A DNA stretch of 50,643 bases from Bdellovibrionales bacterium (GCA_022450595.1 JAKUPT010000016.1:1-50643); one strand, 5' to 3'; counted from the stretch's first letter, positions 25,136 to 33,716 are shown. The notes: generated from the letters alone by a model not told the origin. Translations and numbers: made by a program.

Positions 25136-26386
25136 GTGAAGGTTATTGCATTAAACACAGACAACAAAATTCTCAATGCTTTTAAAAAAAGTAAAAGTAT
25201 TAAGCCTATCGTTGTAGAAACAATAGACGAGCTCTTTTTACATAACAGTTTAGCCTTACATCAGGCGGTGTTAGTTTGCTCACAGGAGAGCATATACCAA
25301 AAAGTGAGATCTTATTCTGTTTTTACCCCAGTCTTAATGTATAAAATAAAAAAATTAGATCCTTTAGTTTCTACATTTAATAAGTATAGCGACTTGGAAA
25401 AAAATGCTTCAGAGCTACTGACTAAAGCTTTATATGCAAAAACTCATTTGACTAACGAAGTCAGTTTAAAAAGTGATAAGCTGACAAAACTCTTTTTAAA
25501 AGCCACCAGTTTTCAACAATATCTAGATCACTTATTTTTACACTTTTCGCAAATACTGGAAGTTGAAAACATCACCTGGGTGAGTGATACAGCCATAACT
25601 GAAATGAGTGCCTCTAAAAAATCGATAACAAATAGTTACTGTTATAAATTTAGCCCTGAAAATCATCTTAGAGATCTGCAAGCAAGTTCTCATAAAGAAA
25701 TTAAAAATAAAGTTCAAAAAGCTAACTTTTTTAACAACAAAGAGCATTTTGTATATGAAGTAAAGGATTGTGGACGTTTGGTTTTTAAAACCAGCTCCAG
25801 CTGGATTAAAACTACATATGAGTGTGTCAAAGAGTCCATGGATACCATTTTTGCGCCTTTGTTGTGCCAACATTACCAACTGAAAAAATTAGAAGCTAAA
25901 GCAAGAATAGATAATCTTACGGGGCTATATAATTATAGATATTTAAATGAAATTTTAAGTCAGTGGACAAACGACTCTCAAAAAGCACATTTTGCGACTT
26001 TATTTATTGATTTGGACTATTTTAAAAAAGTTAATGATTCTCATGGTCATACAGTGGGCTCTAGAACACTTATGAAGTTTTCTAATGAACTATTTAAGTT
26101 CCTTGGAGACTTAGGTCTTGGAATTCGTTATGGTGGTGATGAGTTTGTTGTGCTTCTTGAAAATTTTACTTTGGAGAAGGCCACAGATTTTGCTGAAAAG
26201 TTTAGGCAAAAGGTAGAGTCTATGACATTTAATGTGGATAATGAGCAATTAAAACTAACAGTGAGTATTGGTGTTGCGATATATCCAGACCATGCAAAAA
26301 CTCCTGATAAAATTCTGGAAATTGCGGACCAAGCCATGTATTTTGGTAAACAGAAAAGTCGTAATATAACCTACATAGCAAGTTGA
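25136..26386 (+). CDS. GGDEF diguanylate cyclase with unknown N-terminal domain
   Basis: 416-residue protein whose C-terminal domain (from about residue 255) is a GGDEF cyclase making c-di-GMP from two GTP. DNLTGLYNYRYLNE, LFIDLDYFKKVNDSHGH, YGGDEF (GGDEF at 333-337) and TVSIGVAIYPDHA are intact, so it should be active. There is no RxxD inhibitory site five residues before GGDEF. Residues 1-250 look like a degenerate receiver followed by a GAF-like region, without a clear phosphorylation aspartate motif. I start at GTG 25136, seven bases after AAGG; an in-frame TTG at 25130 is too close to that site. It overlaps the next gene as TGATG. Confidence 0.85.
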   Translation: MKVIALNTDNKILNAFKKSKSIKPIVVETIDELFLHNSLALHQAVLVCSQESIYQKVRSYSVFTPVLMYKIKKLDPLVSTFNKYSDLEKNASELLTKALYAKTHLTNEVSLKSDKLTKLFLKATSFQQYLDHLFLHFSQILEVENITWVSDTAITEMSASKKSITNSYCYKFSPENHLRDLQASSHKEIKNKVQKANFFNNKEHFVYEVKDCGRLVFKTSSSWIKTTYECVKESMDTIFAPLLCQHYQLKKLEAKARIDNLTGLYNYRYLNEILSQWTNDSQKAHFATLFIDLDYFKKVNDSHGHTVGSRTLMKFSNELFKFLGDLGLGIRYGGDEFVVLLENFTLEKATDFAEKFRQKVESMTFNVDNEQLKLTVSIGVAIYPDHAKTPDKILEIADQAMYFGKQKSRNITYIAS

Positions 26387-27465
26387 TGAAAAAGATTAAA
26401 CTGATTGTTAGCGATCTACATTTAGGCCTGGGAAAAGTGCTCGACGATGGGCGTATTAACCTTTTAGAAGAATTCTACTTTGACGAAAAGTTTGTGGAGT
26501 TCCTGCACTACTATACATCCTCAAAATATGAAGAGTATGAAATTGAGCTGATCTTAAATGGCGATATACTCAATATGATTCAAGTCGATTATAGAGGTCA
26601 TTATCTAACAGTGATTACTGAAAATGTGTCCTTAGAAAAGTGTCATAGAATTGTAAAGGGGCATCCAAAGTTTTTTCAAGCTCTTAAAAAATTTGCAGAA
26701 AGTCCAAAAAGGTCGATTACTTATATAGTCGGTAATCATGATCAAGGGGTTTTATGGCCTTCTGTAAGAGCTTTTTTAAACGAAACCGTGGGCACAGATA
26801 TTCGTTATAAAAATATTGTGTACTTTTTTGATGGCGTTCATATTGAGCACGGCCACATGCATGAAGCTGCCAACCGTATCAACCCGAAAAAGTTTTTTCT
26901 GAAAAAGAATGTGGCGGAACCTATTTTAAACTTACCTTTTGGTTCTTACTTTTTTTTAGAACTGGTGATGAAAATTAAGCAAGAGTATCCCCATATCGAT
27001 AAAATCAGACCTTTTGACCGAATGATAAGATGGGCCTTATTCAATGAAACAAGAAAGACCTTGCGTTGGATATTTGGTCTGTTTAAATATTTTTTAAAAT
27101 CATTGTTAAATAAGGATCCAAGACGTCAGTGGCCACTACAAAGAATAGCAAAGGTCTTTATTGAGAGTACGGTTTTTCCTGACTTAGGAGATGCTGCCAA
27201 AAAGATTTTAGCCGACCCAAAAGTCCACACGGTGGTCTTTGGACACTCTCACGTGTATCAATATAGGCAGTGGGGAGAAAACAGTGAATACTTTAATACG
27301 GGCACTTGGACTGATTTAACCTCTTTAGATATTTCTTCTCTTGGGAAAATCACAAAACTTACTTATGTACTGTTAGAGTATTCTGAGGAAAATGCCACAC
27401 CGGTTGGACGTTTAAAGGAGTGGCACGGTTATCATCGTATTGAAGAGGATGTGGCCATTTCATGA
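26386..27465 (+). CDS. Calcineurin-like metallophosphoesterase
   Basis: 359-residue metal-dependent phosphoesterase. The five family motifs appear in order: SDLHLG, NGDILN, GNHDQG, the internal HGHMH and GHSHVYQ. The first motif resembles LpxH, but the long insertion (residues about 165-245, basic and aromatic-rich, possibly membrane-touching) and total length are unlike LpxH (240). Substrate unknown. The ATG at 26386 overlaps the upstream stop (TGATG) and the stop overlaps the next start (ATGA), so it is tightly coupled to both the GGDEF gene and pgi. A c-di-GMP-related or phospholipid substrate is possible but unsupported. Confidence 0.82.
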   Translation: MKKIKLIVSDLHLGLGKVLDDGRINLLEEFYFDEKFVEFLHYYTSSKYEEYEIELILNGDILNMIQVDYRGHYLTVITENVSLEKCHRIVKGHPKFFQALKKFAESPKRSITYIVGNHDQGVLWPSVRAFLNETVGTDIRYKNIVYFFDGVHIEHGHMHEAANRINPKKFFLKKNVAEPILNLPFGSYFFLELVMKIKQEYPHIDKIRPFDRMIRWALFNETRKTLRWIFGLFKYFLKSLLNKDPRRQWPLQRIAKVFIESTVFPDLGDAAKKILADPKVHTVVFGHSHVYQYRQWGENSEYFNTGTWTDLTSLDISSLGKITKLTYVLLEYSEENATPVGRLKEWHGYHRIEEDVAIS

Positions 27466-28628
27466 TTCATATTTATCATAACTCTAACATCTCTCATTCA
27501 ACCAAAGAGAAGGTCAACAAAGCCTGTGAGGCTCAGTTTAAAGACTTACCAGATTTTGTTGATGATTATTTAAAAAATACAGATAGCACAAGTGAACTTA
27601 TACAAAAATTTTTTCAAAATAAACAATACACATCTATGGTTTGGTGTGGAACGGGTGGGAGTTTTTTATCTGCTCAAATCATTTCAGATATATTAGGACC
27701 ACAATCTTCAAAAAAAATCTTTTTTTTAGAAAATTTAGATGCCTATAAAGTAGAAACTACTTTAAGTCACATTGATAAAGATAAAACGCTTTTTGTCTTT
27801 GCTTCTAAGTCAGGCAGAACAGCTGATGTTTTGATATTAAAAAATCTCATTGAAAAAAGAATAACAAAGCTTTCAGAACAAAGCCTTGTATTGACTCAAA
27901 GCTCTTCCAGTCCATTAAGAACATGGGCTGAAGAACACAATAGCTACATTATAGAACTTCCTGAAAACATTTGTGGGAGATTTTCCTGTTTTACAGCCAT
28001 TGGGCTTTTAGCATTAAACTTTTATGAGCCTAATCAATTAAAGTCATGGAAACGAGGAGCTCAATGGGCTCTGGACCACAAAAACATTACTGCTGAGCTT
28101 TGTGAGTTTTATCTGCAATCACTTTATGATGAAAAATGGATATCTGTTTTTTGGATTTACAGTTCTATTTTTAAAAAATGGGGAGACTGGGCTCAACAGT
28201 TATGGGCCGAGAGTTTAGCTAAAAACACCGATGGAGCTAAGCGTGTCAGTACACCAATTGCAGCCCTTGGTTCACTGGACCAGCACTCTTTGCTGCAACA
28301 GTTCAGCGACGGTTATCCAGATAAATCCTACAGTTTTTTTACTTTTAATTATCCAAAAGAGATCAATAAAAACCTACAAGTTACAGGTCTTGGAGTTGAG
28401 TTTGCTGAAGTGCTAAAAGTACAAGGCCAGTCCACTTATGCGGCTTTAGAAGGGCAACCTAAAATTATGTTAGAAGTAGACTTTCAAGACATAGCGGCTT
28501 TAAGTGCCTTGTTTATGAGTTATCAAATGGTCGTCTGTGTGATGGCAGATTTATTGAATGTCTATCCTTTCGACCAGCCTGGTGTTGAAAAAAGTAAATC
28601 TATAGCTCGAACAAAACTTGGTTTTTAA
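27462..28628 (+). CDS. pgi: Glucose-6-phosphate isomerase (compact)
   Basis: SIS-domain aldose-ketose isomerase, 388 residues, interconverting glucose- and fructose-6-phosphate. Visible motifs are WCGTGGSFLSAQ, ASKSGRTADVL, CGRFSCFTAIG, QQLWAESLAKNTDG, ALGSLDQHSLLQQ and PFDQPGVEKSKSIA. It is shorter than typical Pgi (430-550). SGRTAD has an aspartate where many homologues have glutamate. Its ATG overlaps the preceding stop by 4 bases. Placement downstream of a diguanylate cyclase rather than with other glycolytic genes is unusual. Confidence 0.88.
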   Translation: MIHIYHNSNISHSTKEKVNKACEAQFKDLPDFVDDYLKNTDSTSELIQKFFQNKQYTSMVWCGTGGSFLSAQIISDILGPQSSKKIFFLENLDAYKVETTLSHIDKDKTLFVFASKSGRTADVLILKNLIEKRITKLSEQSLVLTQSSSSPLRTWAEEHNSYIIELPENICGRFSCFTAIGLLALNFYEPNQLKSWKRGAQWALDHKNITAELCEFYLQSLYDEKWISVFWIYSSIFKKWGDWAQQLWAESLAKNTDGAKRVSTPIAALGSLDQHSLLQQFSDGYPDKSYSFFTFNYPKEINKNLQVTGLGVEFAEVLKVQGQSTYAALEGQPKIMLEVDFQDIAALSALFMSYQMVVCVMADLLNVYPFDQPGVEKSKSIARTKLGF

Positions 28629-28691
28629 TATTGTATAGTTCATTTACAAAAACTCTGACTTTCTACTAGAAGATCGCTTCAATATGAGCCC

Positions 28692-28705
28692 ATCTGTTCA
28701 CAGAT
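28692..28705. promoter_or_regulatory. Palindromic operator candidate upstream of dgcB
   Basis: ATCTGT-TC-ACAGAT, a perfect 6-base inverted repeat with a 2-base centre, just upstream of the -35 box of dgcB. Size and position fit a dimeric regulator site; no regulator is known. Confidence 0.35.
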
Positions 28706-28706
28706 A

Positions 28707-28738
28707 TTGTCAATTTTGAGGTTTGAATATAATATAAT
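28707..28738 (+). promoter_or_regulatory. dgcB promoter, probably leaderless
   Basis: TTGTCA at 28707-28712 and overlapping TATAAT boxes at 28728-28733 and 28733-28738, giving spacers of 15 or 20 bases. The ATG is at 28742 with no Shine-Dalgarno, so transcription from the first box would start about at the start codon. Confidence 0.5.
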
Positions 28739-28741
28739 TCC

Positions 28742-29680
28742 ATGGCAATTGATGACGAAAATGATAATGAAAATCTAGAAAAGACATCTGTTCTTACTAG
28801 TGACACTTTTAAGGTGCGTCTAGCACAAGCCGGTCAAGCACCACCTTGTTTAGTGATGTTAGTGGGGCCTGCGAACAGCATTGGTCGTCAGTGGCCTATT
28901 GAAGATAGCAACTTTATTTTAGGCCGTGCTCCATCTGCCAATATATTTCTTGATGATCCCAGTGTGAGTAAGTCTCACGCAAAGTTATTATTAAATGGTG
29001 GTGATGTGTCTGTAATGGATCTTGAGTCGACCAATAAAACCGTCATTAATGGTAAACTAGTCCCTCCACTTGAGCCTGTAGTGTTAAGAAACAATGACCA
29101 AATTAAAGTTGGAAACGTAATTTTAAAATTTTTAGAAAGAGGCAATATCGAAACTGTTTCTGTGGCTGAAGCCTTTGACCGAGGTATTTTAGACTCACTT
29201 ACTGGGATTCATAATAAGGGTGCCTTTACATCAAAAGCTCCTGAGAGTTTTAAAAAAGCCAACTTGCTTGATATCAACATGTGTATAATCACCTTTGATA
29301 TCGACCATTTTAAGCATGTTAACGACACTTACGGACACAGTGCTGGGGATTACGTGCTTCAGGAGTTAGCCAGAATCATAAAGTCAGGGCTTATACGAGA
29401 AAGTGATTTCTTTGCACGCACCGGTGGTGAGGAGTTTTGTTTAATTTTATTAGGCAGCGGAAGTAAGCAGTGTAAAGAGATTGCAGAGCGAATTCGTTCC
29501 ACTGTTGAAAACCATAAGTTTGAATATGGTGGAACCAAACTGCCAATTACAATATCTATGGGTGTGGCCCTCAAGCGAAATACGGACAATCAGTGGGAAG
29601 AAATTTTCGAACGTGCTGATAAGGCTCTGTACAAATCTAAAAATAACGGTCGAAATCTTGTGACCTTTACAGATAAATAA
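28742..29680 (+). CDS. dgcB: FHA-GGDEF diguanylate cyclase, DgcB type
   Basis: 312-residue cytoplasmic c-di-GMP synthase. An N-terminal tail (residues 1-25) holds threonines T15, T19 and T22 in an acidic context. An FHA phosphothreonine-binding domain follows (about 35-135) with G61-R62, S76-x2-H79 and STNKT around N98. The GGDEF domain has GGEEF at 228-232 and an RxxD inhibitory site at 219-222, exactly five residues before it, so product inhibition is expected. In B. bacteriovorus this architecture is DgcB, needed for prey invasion and activated when its own phosphorylated tail binds the FHA domain. The ECF sigma gene downstream matches the neighbour of dgcB in that species. Confidence 0.92.
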   Translation: MAIDDENDNENLEKTSVLTSDTFKVRLAQAGQAPPCLVMLVGPANSIGRQWPIEDSNFILGRAPSANIFLDDPSVSKSHAKLLLNGGDVSVMDLESTNKTVINGKLVPPLEPVVLRNNDQIKVGNVILKFLERGNIETVSVAEAFDRGILDSLTGIHNKGAFTSKAPESFKKANLLDINMCIITFDIDHFKHVNDTYGHSAGDYVLQELARIIKSGLIRESDFFARTGGEEFCLILLGSGSKQCKEIAERIRSTVENHKFEYGGTKLPITISMGVALKRNTDNQWEEIFERADKALYKSKNNGRNLVTFTDK

Positions 29681-29890
29681 TTGCATATTTGTGCAAATCA
29701 TAAATGCTGGTCTTTTGGGCAGTTTCACAATGTCCCTGGAATTTGATGTAGCAGAACCCTCACTTAAGTAACTTTTTTGATAACTTTGTCTAAAGCTATT
29801 TACCTAAACGAGCTCTAAAAACATTAAAAATCTCCCAAAAACTTGGCCCAACTGTTGCTTAATTAAAGAGCAATTGCATGGGGGGTGAAT

Positions 29891-30517
29891 ATGCAAGACA
29901 ATAAGAAGCCAAATACAAAAACAGATAAACAAGTGATTTCCTTATTTCGTGCTGGCGACAGTTCTCAGTACGGCCTTATTGCTTCCAAGTACCAAGAGTC
30001 ATTGTTTCGAACAGTTATCAGAATTGTTAAAGACGAAGCCATTGCTGAAGATGTGGTTCAAGAGGCTTTGATGAAAGCTTATATTAAAATTGATATGTTC
30101 GAAGGCAGATCTTCTTTTAAAAGTTGGTTGTTTCGAATTGCCATTAATACAGCAAAAAATAAACTTCGCGGTTATGCGAAAAAAAAACAAAATTTAGATC
30201 AAACACTTATAGTGGTTAAGAGTCAGTCTGAAAATAAAATGTACTATTCACATGTGCAAGATAAGATTCAAGAGCTGGTTGAGGCATTGCCAGACCGTCA
30301 AAAACAGGCGGTAGAACTGAGAGTGTTTTCTGAACTCAGTTTTAAAGAGATCGCTGAAATCATGAAATGCCCGTATGACACAGCTAAAGCTAACTTTAGA
30401 CACGGATTATTAAAGTTGAAATCTCAAATCACTGAAATGAGTGAGTTTGATGATTGGAAAGACTTGGGGAAAGACCTCGTTTCTATTAAACAGGTTCCTC
30501 GATTTGGTAATGCTTAA
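29891..30517 (+). CDS. ECF-type RNA polymerase sigma factor
   Basis: 208-residue group 4 sigma factor. Region 2 is visible as SLFRTVIRIVKDEAIAEDVV and QEALMKAYIKIDMFEGRSSF then KSWLFRIAINTAKN; region 4 as LVEALPDRQKQAVELRVFSE with the helix-turn-helix FKEIAEIMKCPYDTAKANF. There is no adjacent anti-sigma gene. I start at ATG 29891, 3 bases after GGGGGTG; an in-frame GTG at 29885 lies inside that ribosome site. Its last 32 bases overlap tail-to-tail with the minus-strand peptidase gene. In Bdellovibrio the corresponding sigma gene, next to dgcB, is linked to stress/chaperonin control. Confidence 0.92.
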   Translation: MQDNKKPNTKTDKQVISLFRAGDSSQYGLIASKYQESLFRTVIRIVKDEAIAEDVVQEALMKAYIKIDMFEGRSSFKSWLFRIAINTAKNKLRGYAKKKQNLDQTLIVVKSQSENKMYYSHVQDKIQELVEALPDRQKQAVELRVFSELSFKEIAEIMKCPYDTAKANFRHGLLKLKSQITEMSEFDDWKDLGKDLVSIKQVPRFGNA

Positions 30518-31577
30518 TAAGATCTTGTTGTGGACTTTTGGAGTCTTCAAGAGATTTACAAAACTCAATAAAGGCCCTTAGTGACCCCTCTTTGCTAAGG
30601 GCCTTTTCAAATACACTAAAGTTTAAATTATATGTTGTAAGTCCCACCAAAAAAGCATTGTTGATTTCTTGCTCTAAAAACCATAAATATTTTTTGGTTT
30701 TAAGCTGTGGTAAAATATTTTTTTTAAACTCAAATTTTAATTGATTTAATCTCTTTATTCTCGTCTCTTCATTGATTTCATTATTAGCTTTATACCATTG
30801 ACTGAGCTGTTGAGTTTGTATCTGTAAAAACTCTGAAAACAAAATGTCATCGTGATTTTCGTCTTTAAGCCACTTTACATTTTCAGAATCAGCTCCTTCC
30901 ATTTTACTGTAAAACTCTTGAGCGCCCTTGAAGCCAATAAAAGAGGCCAAGCGTTCATTGAACTCCGCCTCAGACTTTATAAACAATGTGGCATGAACAC
31001 TTTCATGAATGATTAAGTCAACTAAGTCTTTTTTATTGTAACTGAGCATGCTTGATAAAACGGGGTCACTAAACCATCCTAGAGTGCTGTAAGCTGAAGC
31101 TCCTCTGATAAAAGTGTCATACTCTTTGTCTGAAAACTTTAAAGCCTCTTTTGCTGCTTCTTCGGGAGTTGGAAAACCTTTGTAGGGCACATGTCCTACA
31201 ATAGGGAAGTACCATTCAAAAGCTTTGAGTTCAGTTTTTTTAGAAACTGTCAGCAAATAACTCACATAGGGTTTTTTGAGTTGAACAAAGTGTTGATAGT
31301 TTTTTGTTTTCTTAAGTCCTAAGTGCTGTTCACTAAAAGACTTTACTTGATTTATCAGTTTTAACTTCGACTTTTGTTCATCACTGATTGTTTGGGATTG
31401 AATGACTTCATCCACAGGCTTTCGGTCATTCATAATGCTTAAATGATGTAATGCCGACTTGGTGATGTATCCAATTTGGCAACCCGAAAGTGTAAAACTA
31501 AATATTATAAGAACAAAGAAACGCCAATGCGAGCAGCATTGTCCCAGTCTCTGATATTTTGATCTTCGTCGCCCCAC
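30486..31577 (-). CDS. Lipoprotein, predicted aminopeptidase-type (HExxH)
   Basis: 363-residue probable lipoprotein of the predicted-aminopeptidase family (COG4324-like). A signal segment WRFFVLIIFSFTLSGC gives lipidation at C33. DLIIHESVHATLFIKSEAEFNERLASFIG holds an HESVH zinc motif and a downstream glutamate, as in zincin peptidases. The reading frame begins with GTG at 31577 (AGGA about 10 bases upstream), 73 bases inside the preceding barrel gene; no ATG, GTG or TTG is available later before the signal peptide. Its end overlaps the sigma gene by 32 bases. Substrate is unknown. Confidence 0.78.
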   Translation of the reverse strand: MGRRRSKYQRLGQCCSHWRFFVLIIFSFTLSGCQIGYITKSALHHLSIMNDRKPVDEVIQSQTISDEQKSKLKLINQVKSFSEQHLGLKKTKNYQHFVQLKKPYVSYLLTVSKKTELKAFEWYFPIVGHVPYKGFPTPEEAAKEALKFSDKEYDTFIRGASAYSTLGWFSDPVLSSMLSYNKKDLVDLIIHESVHATLFIKSEAEFNERLASFIGFKGAQEFYSKMEGADSENVKWLKDENHDDILFSEFLQIQTQQLSQWYKANNEINEETRIKRLNQLKFEFKKNILPQLKTKKYLWFLEQEINNAFLVGLTTYNLNFSVFEKALSKEGSLRAFIEFCKSLEDSKSPQQDLIKHYQIEEPV

Positions 31578-32065
31578 GCATCTATTCCTGCTTTGAATGC
31601 TAAGTTTTTAGTGAGTTTAAATTTAAAGCCAATACCTACACTGGGAAGCCACTCAGGCTCCGTTCTAGCTTCCAGCTTTCTGGGGAAGTTTTCTTTTTTA
31701 ACAAATAAACTTCTTTCCACATAGGCAGCCCCTGCTTTTACATAGGGTTGAAAGCTAGATTGCCTTGAAGCAAGACTAAAAACAAAGTCTAAGCCATAGT
31801 GTCTAAATTGGAAGATGTACTTTTCAGGGTCTTGATTGAGTTGCTTTACGGTTTGTTCTGTTGTGCCCTCAGTATAACTTAGCTCCAGAGCTGACATTTC
31901 CATAAAGTAGTAAGAAACAGAGCCCGTTAAGGAATTAGTTTTTGTAAAGTTGTTTTCGTCAATTCGAGATGACCTAAAATTATTGGTCACACTAAACTCA
32001 AAATATCCAGCATAACTGCTTGCGGAGAAGAAAATTACAAAGAGAGCTACAATAAATCTATTCAT
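31505..32065 (-). CDS. Small outer-membrane beta-barrel protein
   Basis: 186-residue protein with a cleavable signal peptide (MNRFIVALFVIFFSASSYAG). The mature chain consists of alternating hydrophobic/polar strands with aromatic girdles (YFEFSVTNNF, SVSYYFMEMSALELSY, FQFRHYGLDFVFSL, SVGIGFKFKL, IGVSLFL), consistent with an eight-stranded OmpA/OmpW-like barrel. The last residue is leucine rather than phenylalanine. It lies 63 bases after the TonB-like gene and overlaps the peptidase gene by 73 bases, so the three are co-transcribed. Confidence 0.75.
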   Translation of the reverse strand: MNRFIVALFVIFFSASSYAGYFEFSVTNNFRSSRIDENNFTKTNSLTGSVSYYFMEMSALELSYTEGTTEQTVKQLNQDPEKYIFQFRHYGLDFVFSLASRQSSFQPYVKAGAAYVERSLFVKKENFPRKLEARTEPEWLPSVGIGFKFKLTKNLAFKAGIDAWGDEDQNIRDWDNAARIGVSLFL

Positions 32066-32128
32066 AACCTATATTTTACGCGACGAGAGGAAGGCGACTC
32101 AAAGGGTTTTGTTAAAACCCTACGTTAG

Positions 32129-32989
32129 TTACCTAGACCACTGAACCATAAAGCCGTATTTTAAGCTGATCAGCCCATCAGAATTTATAAGGTCTTTAGG
32201 AGGATTTAAAAACGGGCTTGCCATTTCAAAGGCAAGAATGGGGGCCTCATCCATTTGCGGCAGTCCTGAAGACTTTAAAACACGCGCCTCTTTAATGTAG
32301 CCTTTTTTGTCCAAAATAATTTCAAGAGTGGTTGAATAATCTCGATCCATAATATTGATGAGCTGTTGGCGAGTGAGCTTATTGCGAAAGCGGCCTAGTT
32401 GGTTTTCCCAGCGGGGGCGTACTTGTTCATTGATACGTGAAAAAAAACTGTAATAAGTAAACTTGTCGGTATTTAAAGAGGTAAAATAGCCTTTTTTAAC
32501 ATTTGGGATATGCTCATTAATGGTTGAAACCCCTTGAGGCAAATAGGAAGGGGGAGTGTTTATAGAAAAGTTATTGGAAGCGTATTGGTTGCCCAGAGTT
32601 AAGCGCTCAGGTTTGGAATCACCAGCATCTTTAGATTCCTGCTGCTGTTGTTGTTCTGACGGCACCGTCTTTTTCAAAGGGTAGCGATTGCTCGTCAGTC
32701 CTGTTTGATTAGCCACACTTTGTTCTTGTACGCGTTTAAAGTTTTTTGATAAAAAATCGGCTTTATTTTTTAAGTCTTTCACTTTGTTTTCAAGCTCGTC
32801 TTCCGGTGAGGAAACAAAGCTTTGTTGCTTTTGGTTTTGCTCTAAAACTTGTATCTCTATGGTCTCTGAAGAATCATCTAGCTCCACTTTTGAACTAAAT
32901 ACTTTTAAGCCAAGCACACCTAGCAAGTGCAAGTTAAAGCTTAAAAGCGTAAACAAAATTAATAAAAGTTTGCTGGTATTTTCTTTCAA
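32129..32989 (-). CDS. TonB-like energy-transducer-type protein
   Basis: 286-residue inner-membrane protein: short cytoplasmic start, one transmembrane helix (about 8-30), a charged and glutamine-rich periplasmic linker with coiled-coil stretch (DELENKVKDLKNKADFLSKN) and a C-terminal TonB-like fold (about 185-286: RPRWENQLGR, TLEIILDKKGYIKEARVLKS, ASPFLNPPKDLI, LKYGFMVQW). ExbB/ExbD genes are not adjacent. Instead an outer-membrane barrel and a lipoprotein peptidase follow in the same operon. It could be a TonB/AgmX/GltJ-type envelope-spanning component; the exact family needs a profile search. Confidence 0.7.
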   Translation of the reverse strand: MKENTSKLLLILFTLLSFNLHLLGVLGLKVFSSKVELDDSSETIEIQVLEQNQKQQSFVSSPEDELENKVKDLKNKADFLSKNFKRVQEQSVANQTGLTSNRYPLKKTVPSEQQQQQESKDAGDSKPERLTLGNQYASNNFSINTPPSYLPQGVSTINEHIPNVKKGYFTSLNTDKFTYYSFFSRINEQVRPRWENQLGRFRNKLTRQQLINIMDRDYSTTLEIILDKKGYIKEARVLKSSGLPQMDEAPILAFEMASPFLNPPKDLINSDGLISLKYGFMVQWSR

Positions 32990-33152
32990 AAGTTTCCTCT
33001 CTCATTCTTTAATAGTTTTGCTAGATTTACAGACCAAAGTAAAGCATCAAAAAAACGCGTATAAGTGTTTGTTTTTACTATGGTCTAGAAAAAATGCCTA
33101 AAGTTGAGACGCTTTTTACCGATAAGAGTAATATCAAGGGGGGGACTTGTAT

Positions 33153-33677
33153 ATGTCTCAATTAAATAACGTTATAGACTTTACTGAAAGACTAAAAGCT
33201 CGTAAAGAAAATTCAAAAACATCTAATAACTCAGCTATGACTGAAGTTGTTGATATCTCTGAAAAACGTCAAGAAATGCTTAGCCAAGAGCGAAGAGATG
33301 TTAAGCGTACTATACTTACGGAATTTATTGGTGCCTTTGTGATCGTGCCTCAAGTGGGATTGGTTAAGGTGGCCATATATGATATTTCAGAAACCGGTAT
33401 TGCTGTTGATTTAGACACAAAATATGGTCGTTTTTTAAATGGTGAAGAAATAGCTTTAAGAGTGTATTTGAATCATAAAACTTACTTTCCATTTTACGTG
33501 AAAATCACCAATGTTAGAGACATTGATGATGAAGGTGTTGTTCGACATGGGGCAAATTTTGTTCCAGACTCACTCAATGAACAGGCTTTATCTCACTTTG
33601 TTAAATTTATTGAAACAGTAAGCGCAAGCCTTGAAACCGACATGGGAGATGTGATGGTTTCTAATTTAAATAAGTAA
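33153..33677 (+). CDS. PilZ-domain c-di-GMP receptor
   Basis: 174-residue single-domain PilZ protein, preceded by about 45 polar residues. The RxxxR motif is R48-D-V-K-R52 and the DxSxxG motif is D77-I-S79-E-T-G82, both intact, so c-di-GMP binding is expected. The start is ATG 33153, eight bases after AAGGGGGGG; an in-frame TTG at 33147 is too close to that site. It is monocistronic, followed by a hairpin. With two cyclases upstream it makes this region rich in c-di-GMP functions. Its effector partner is not evident. Confidence 0.88.
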   Translation: MSQLNNVIDFTERLKARKENSKTSNNSAMTEVVDISEKRQEMLSQERRDVKRTILTEFIGAFVIVPQVGLVKVAIYDISETGIAVDLDTKYGRFLNGEEIALRVYLNHKTYFPFYVKITNVRDIDDEGVVRHGANFVPDSLNEQALSHFVKFIETVSASLETDMGDVMVSNLNK

Positions 33678-33686
33678 AAACTGACT

Positions 33687-33716
33687 CAGTTTGAAAGGAT
33701 ATATGATTTCAAACTG
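33687..33716 (+). terminator. Hairpin downstream of the PilZ gene
   Basis: Perfect 10-base inverted repeat CAGTTTGAAA / TTTCAAACTG around a 10-base loop, 10 bases past the PilZ stop. No strong T run follows (AAGTTTATCC), so it may be a Rho-independent terminator with weak tail or an RNA 3' stabiliser. Confidence 0.5.

Noticed and set aside
26386-27465. Metallophosphoesterase as LpxH
   Set aside because: The first motif fits, but the protein is 120 residues longer, with a large insertion, and lies away from lipid A genes.
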